A DNA stretch of 64,000 nt from Enterobacter cloacae subsp. cloacae ATCC 13047 (GTDB lineage Bacteria; Pseudomonadota; Gammaproteobacteria; Enterobacterales; Enterobacteriaceae), in NCBI RefSeq assembly GCF_000025565.1, contig NC_014121.1, positions 1,612,001 through 1,676,000 on the forward strand. Reading direction: 5' to 3'. Each line of letters begins with the position of its first letter. Positions within the stretch are counted from its first letter, which is position 1. A program made the position numbers and the translations under genes. Under the pieces are notes generated by a model, which saw only the letters and a list, made by a program, of their open reading frames with translations, made no database searches and was not told the origin of the DNA. This document shows positions 60,710 through 64,000 of this stretch, piece after piece.

Positions 60710-60817
60710 AGGTAAAAAAATCCTTTTGAAAGCGTATTGTTATGAGTGTACGCATCAGGAATCATCTGGCAAATAAAAACGCCAGGTAAAAGCGCTGGTT
60801 TGCTGCAGGGTTGGGTT

Positions 60818-60823
60818 TATAAT
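60818..60823 (+). promoter_or_regulatory. probable -10 box of yciY
   Basis: TATAAT lies 31 bp before the yciY ATG; no strong -35 is visible at standard spacing. Confidence 0.4.
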
Positions 60824-60853
60824 GGCCTCTCTTTTAAAGAAAGAGTTGTAGAC

Positions 60854-61027
60854 ATGAAGCGCAGTAGAACTGAAGTAGGGCGCTGGCGCATGTTGCGACA
60901 GGTGAACCGTCGTAAGGCTCGTTGGCTGGAAGCACAATCCCGCCGCAATATGCGTATACACGCCATCAGGAAATGTGGAATGACCCGGCACCGCAATGCG
61001 TTGCTGTTCGCAGTCCAGGATTTCTGA
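60854..61027 (+). CDS. yciY: small basic protein YciY
   Basis: This 57-residue, very basic protein (MKRSRTEVGRWRMLRQVNRR, later 'SRRNMRIHAIRKC') is similar to E. coli YciY, an uncharacterised protein. About one third of the residues are Arg or Lys, so nucleic acid binding is possible but unproven. A longer frame upstream lacks conservation. Confidence 0.85.
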   Translation: MKRSRTEVGRWRMLRQVNRRKARWLEAQSRRNMRIHAIRKCGMTRHRNALLFAVQDF

Positions 61028-61134
61028 GAACCATCAGGGCACCGCAAGGTGCCCAATGATTTTATGGCGTATGGTTGTTGGGAATAGCGTCTTTGCAGCG
61101 CTATTCCTGTTGTGTTGAGCAAAAGGAGGGAGAA

Positions 61135-61770
61135 GTGTTTGCGGAGTTTGGCGTACTGAATTTCTGGACATACGTTGTCGGCGCATTTTTTATTGTGCTG
61201 GTGCCAGGGCCGAATACTTTATTTGTGCTGAAAACTGGGATTGGTCACGGCGTTAAAAAAGGGTATCTCGCCGCCACCGGCGTGTTTATCGGCGATGCCG
61301 TACTGATGTTCCTGGCCTGGGCGGGCGTTGCCGCGTTAATTCAGACCACACCGGTACTGTTTAATATCGTACGTTATTTAGGTGCTTTTTATCTGCTGTG
61401 GCTGGGCGGTAAAATGCTCTGGTCGGTTATTACCCGTCAGAATAATACACATGAAAGCGGTACCGAGCCTGCCAGCATGATCATGAAACGCTCGCTGGTA
61501 TTGAGCCTGACGAACCCGAAAGCTATTCTGTTCTACGTCTCGTTCTTTGTTCAGTTTATCGATGTGAATGCGAAGAATACCGGTACCTCTTTCCTGATCC
61601 TCGCGACCACGCTTGAGCTAATAAGCTTTATGTATATGAGCTTCCTGATCTTCTCAGGCGCTTTTGTCACACGTTATCTGAAAACGAAAAAGAAACTGGC
61701 AAAGCTGGGGAACGGCCTGATAGGACTGTTGTTTGTCGGGTTTGCGGCGCGATTAGCATCGCTGCATTGA
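61135..61770 (+). CDS. leuE: leucine efflux protein LeuE
   Basis: This 211-residue LysE/RhtB-family inner-membrane exporter has the family motif '[19 protein letters not shown]' and blocks almost identical to E. coli LeuE ('[18 protein letters not shown]', '[19 protein letters not shown]'). The GTG at 61135 has AGGAGG 5 bp before it and gives the [13 protein letters not shown] start seen in LeuE. In K-12 leuE lies elsewhere, and this place is taken by kch. Confidence 0.9.
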   Translation: MFAEFGVLNFWTYVVGAFFIVLVPGPNTLFVLKTGIGHGVKKGYLAATGVFIGDAVLMFLAWAGVAALIQTTPVLFNIVRYLGAFYLLWLGGKMLWSVITRQNNTHESGTEPASMIMKRSLVLSLTNPKAILFYVSFFVQFIDVNAKNTGTSFLILATTLELISFMYMSFLIFSGAFVTRYLKTKKKLAKLGNGLIGLLFVGFAARLASLH

Positions 61771-61777
61771 TTGAAAG

Positions 61778-61802
61778 AAAGGCTCCTGAGGGAGCCTTTT
61801 TG
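61778..61802. terminator. Bidirectional terminator leuE/yciI
   Basis: Stem AAAGGCTCC / GGAGCCTTT with a TGAG loop. Confidence 0.85.
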
Positions 61803-61805
61803 GTA

Positions 61806-62102
61806 TCAGAACACTTTCTTGTACGGTCGAACCGTCACTTTCGCATACACACCCGCAGCAACGTACGGATCGGCATCGGCCCAGGCCTGAGCGGCCTCCA
61901 GGGATTCAAACTCGGCAATCACCGTGGAGCCAGAAAAACCGGCAGCACCCGGATCGTTGCTGTCGACGGCCGGCATAGGGCCCGCAGTCAGTAAACGCCC
62001 TTCATCCTGCAGCAACTGTAAGCGTGCGAGGTGAGCAGGGCGTACAGACTGGCGTTTTTCCAGGGAATCAGCGACATCTTCAGAGTAAATCACGTAAAAC
62101 AC
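61806..62102 (-). CDS. yciI: YCII-domain protein YciI
   Basis: This 98-residue dimeric alpha/beta-barrel protein matches E. coli YciI ([20 protein letters not shown]), a YCII-family protein. Related domains act in muconolactone-type or dehydrochlorination chemistry, but the E. coli role is unknown. It is divergent from tonB. Confidence 0.94.
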   Translation of the reverse strand: MFYVIYSEDVADSLEKRQSVRPAHLARLQLLQDEGRLLTAGPMPAVDSNDPGAAGFSGSTVIAEFESLEAAQAWADADPYVAAGVYAKVTVRPYKKVF

Positions 62103-62253
62103 GGTGAAGCTCCTTAACCATTAAAAGTGTCAGTTACGTTATGTGAAAGGACAACTGACTGCAATGTAAAATAAAAACAATGTTAATACCCTGATCTGAA
62201 TGCCTCTTTTTTGGCCTCTCCCGCGCCTAAATTGCGCCAGAACAAAGTGTCTT

Positions 62254-62277
62254 ATTGAATATGATTGCTATTTGCAT
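62254..62277. promoter_or_regulatory. tonB: Fur-regulated tonB promoter region
   Basis: The stretch TTGAATATGATTGCTATTTG and the following CATT equals, as I remember it, the E. coli tonB promoter/Fur-box region. It lies 46-69 bp before the tonB start. Confidence 0.6.
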
Positions 62278-62322
62278 TTAAAATCAGGATTCGGTTTTTT
62301 AACGTTGATGATTATGACTTCG

Positions 62323-63048
62323 ATGACCCTTGATTTACCTCGCCGCTTTCCCTGGCCGACGCTGCTTTCTGTCGTGATTCACGGTGCTGTCGTGGCGGGT
62401 TTGCTCTATACCTCGGTTCATCAGGTTATTGAAATGCCAGCGCCTTCGCAGCCCATTTCAGTGACGATGGTCTCGCCTGCGGATCTTGAGCCGCCGCAGG
62501 TTGCACCACCGCCGCAGCCGGTTGCTGAGCCGGAGCCAGAACCAGAACCTGAGCCGGTTCCCGAGCCACCAAAGGAAGCGCCGGTGGTGATCCATAAGCC
62601 AGAACCCAAACCGAAGCCTAAGCCGAAACCAAAACCGGTGAAAAAGGTGGAGGAGCGCCCTAAACGGGAAGAACGCCCGGTTGAACCACGCGCTACGCAG
62701 AGGGTCGAAAACACAGCGCCTTCGCGTCCGTTGATGAACAACACGCCCGCGACCGCAAAACCGACGCCAACCGCGCCCGCTGGCCCGCGCGCCGTGAGCC
62801 GCAACCAGCCGCAATATCCTCCTCGTGCTCAGGCGTTGCGCATTGAAGGTCGTGTGCGGGTCAAATTTGACGTTACCCCGGACGGGCGTGTCGATAACGT
62901 GGAAATCTTGTCTGCTCAGCCTTCAAATATGTTTGAGCGTGAAGTGAAATCGGCGATGCGCAGATGGCGTTATGAGCCAGGCAAACCAGGCAGTGGGTTG
63001 ATCGTTAATATTGTTTTCCGCCTGAACGGCGGGGCGCAGATGGAATAA
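62323..63048 (+). CDS. tonB: TonB energy transducer
   Basis: TonB couples the proton gradient, through ExbBD, to outer-membrane receptors for siderophores and B12. The 241-residue protein has an N-terminal signal anchor with SxxxH (SVVIHGAVVAG), a Pro-rich periplasmic spacer with Glu-Pro and Lys-Pro repeats at about 65-110, and a C-terminal domain ('NQPQYPPRAQALRIEGRVRV'). ATGs at 62308, 62314 and 62323 are in frame; the last gives the E. coli start MTLDLPRRFPWP. Confidence 0.96.
   Translation: MTLDLPRRFPWPTLLSVVIHGAVVAGLLYTSVHQVIEMPAPSQPISVTMVSPADLEPPQVAPPPQPVAEPEPEPEPEPVPEPPKEAPVVIHKPEPKPKPKPKPKPVKKVEERPKREERPVEPRATQRVENTAPSRPLMNNTPATAKPTPTAPAGPRAVSRNQPQYPPRAQALRIEGRVRVKFDVTPDGRVDNVEILSAQPSNMFEREVKSAMRRWRYEPGKPGSGLIVNIVFRLNGGAQME
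62524..62643 (+). repeat. Glu-Pro / Lys-Pro codon repeats in tonB
   Basis: The coding region has tandem Glu-Pro dipeptides followed by Lys-Pro dipeptides, forming the rigid spacer crossing the periplasm. Copy number changes in such repeats are common among strains. Confidence 0.8.
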
Positions 63049-63050
63049 GA

Positions 63051-63075
63051 AAAGCCTCCGCAAGGAGGCTTTTTT
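63051..63075. terminator. Bidirectional terminator tonB/yciA
   Basis: Stem AAAGCCTCC / GGAGGCTTT with a GCAA loop. Confidence 0.85.
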
Positions 63076-63086
63076 ATGCCTGACGA

Positions 63087-63482
63087 TCAGGCCTGAGGCA
63101 GCTGGCGGGGTTTGCCCTCGCTATCGACTGCCACATAAATAAACAGCGCTTCTGTTGCTTTATAACGCTGTCCAATCGGTTCAGATGAGACCTTTTTCAC
63201 CCAGACTTCAATGTTAATGGAAATGGAAGTATTACCGCGCTTGACGCAGCGTGCATAGCAGCAGACCACATCACCCACCGCGACCGGGCGCAGGAAGGTC
63301 ATCCCATCCACCCGGACTGTCACAACGCGACCATGCGCGATCTCTTTTGCCAGAATTGCGCCGCCCATATCCATTTGCGACATCAGCCAGCCGCCAAAAA
63401 TATCGCCATTGGCATTCGTGTCCGCAGGCATTGCCAGTGTGCGTAAAACCAGTTCGCCCTGAGGGGCGTCATTTGTTGTCAT
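63087..63482 (-). CDS. yciA: acyl-CoA thioesterase YciA
   Basis: This 131-residue hotdog-fold enzyme hydrolyses acyl-CoA esters. The catalytic block TNANGDIFGGWLMSQMD is near 22-38, followed by 'FLRPVAVGDVVCCYARCVKR'. The start at 63482 matches E. coli; the upstream extension of 29 residues is not conserved. It is followed by yciB upstream on the same strand. Confidence 0.95.
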   Translation of the reverse strand: MTTNDAPQGELVLRTLAMPADTNANGDIFGGWLMSQMDMGGAILAKEIAHGRVVTVRVDGMTFLRPVAVGDVVCCYARCVKRGNTSISINIEVWVKKVSSEPIGQRYKATEALFIYVAVDSEGKPRQLPQA

Positions 63483-63587
63483 TGTTTTAAACTCGTAACT
63501 GAAGACTTCAGGCGGGATGCTACTATGATTTTTGGCAGGAGAGAATAGACCAGAACGCCTGTTGTGCACGTTCTGGTCGGGGATTCA

Positions 63588-64000
63588 TCAGTGTTTATCA
63601 TCCTGCGGCATGTGCCGGTAGATATAGACACCGCTTAACAGAGTGAAGATGAGCGTCAGCGCCGTCAGACCAAAGACCTTGAAGTTGACCCAGATATTCT
63701 GCGGCAGCCAGAAGGCGATGTAGATATTCGCCAGGCCGCAAAGAATAAAGAACAGCGCCCAGGCGATATTCAGACGGGACCATACTTCCTGTGGCAGCGT
63801 CAGCTCTTTACCCAGCATGCGCTGGATCAGTGGCTTTTTCATTACCCACTGGCTGATCAGCAATGCACCGGCAAACAGTGCGTAAATCACGGTGACTTTC
63901 CATTTAATGAATTCATCGTTGTGAAAGAACAGCGTCAGCCCACCGAACACGGCCACCAGTGCGAACGTAATCAGAGCCATTTTTTCGACTTTACGATAGC
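63588..64000 (-). CDS. yciB: septation protein YciB (5' cut by window end)
   Basis: The frame runs through the end of the window. Residues [19 protein letters not shown] lead into the last 130 residues of YciB, a five-helix inner-membrane protein of normally 179 residues linked to cell-envelope and septation functions. About 43 N-terminal residues are missing. The tail [11 protein letters not shown] is typical. Confidence 0.93.
   Translation of the reverse strand, partial: YRKVEKMALITFALVAVFGGLTLFFHNDEFIKWKVTVIYALFAGALLISQWVMKKPLIQRMLGKELTLPQEVWSRLNIAWALFFILCGLANIYIAFWLPQNIWVNFKVFGLTALTLIFTLLSGVYIYRHMPQDDKH

Overview
The window is chromosomal DNA of a member of the Enterobacteriaceae close to Enterobacter, Klebsiella or Lelliottia. 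Almost every protein can be aligned from memory with its E. coli K-12 counterpart, and the gene order follows the E. coli 26-28 minute region (dauA-prs-ispE-lolB / hemA-prfA-prmC-sirB2-sirB1-kdsA / chaA-chaBC / ychN / ychO / narLX / narK-narGHJI / tyrT / purU-ychJ-rssAB-galU-hns-tdk-adhE-ychE-oppABCDF-yciU-clsA-yciY-yciI-tonB-yciA-yciB). The differences from K-12 are a nitrate-assimilation (nas) cluster, a chemoreceptor, a DUF1883 gene, a DMT exporter with an Lrp-type regulator, a channel gene after oppF, and leuE where K-12 has kch.

1-10.6 kb: a C-terminal piece of a MerR/TipAS-type regulator converges on dauA. Then come the lolB-ispE-prs operon (minus) and, divergently, the hemA-prfA-prmC-sirB2-sirB1-kdsA operon for tetrapyrrole, translation-termination and KDO functions. 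10.6-15.8 kb: chaA, chaB, chaC, a small DUF1883 protein, a dCache-type chemoreceptor and ychN. 15.9-26.7 kb: nasR and the nasFED-nasCB-nasA operon, preceded by a sigma-54 promoter and an antitermination leader. NasF/E/D import nitrate, NasA reduces it to nitrite, and the NasB part makes ammonium. NasC and NasB are one continuous reading frame here, and a NirD-like domain sits at the end.

26.8-39.5 kb: ychO, then the anaerobic nitrate-respiration genes narL, narX, narK and narGHJI, with FNR boxes and a NarL heptamer at positions expected from E. coli. Assimilatory and respiratory nitrate systems are therefore almost adjacent. 39.4-42.2 kb: a DMT exporter and divergent Lrp-type regulator, a REP element, one tRNA-Tyr with one downstream rtT-type repeat, and purU. 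42.2-47.8 kb: ychJ, rssA, rssB, galU, hns, tdk. 47.8-52.4 kb: adhE, a ychE gene that looks frameshifted by one base in a T run, and a 770-bp oppA upstream region. 52.4-58.9 kb: oppABCDF and a voltage-type potassium channel with a C-terminal zinc ribbon. 58.9-64 kb: yciU, clsA, yciY, leuE, yciI, tonB, yciA, and yciB cut by the window end.

Most of the window is core genome and well understood. I found no clearly new multi-gene system. The points most worth checking are the NasC-NasB-NirD fusion with a retained internal start, the ychE frameshift, the tRNA-Tyr/rtT repeat, the zinc-ribbon channel, and a candidate Fur box plus hairpin upstream of oppA.
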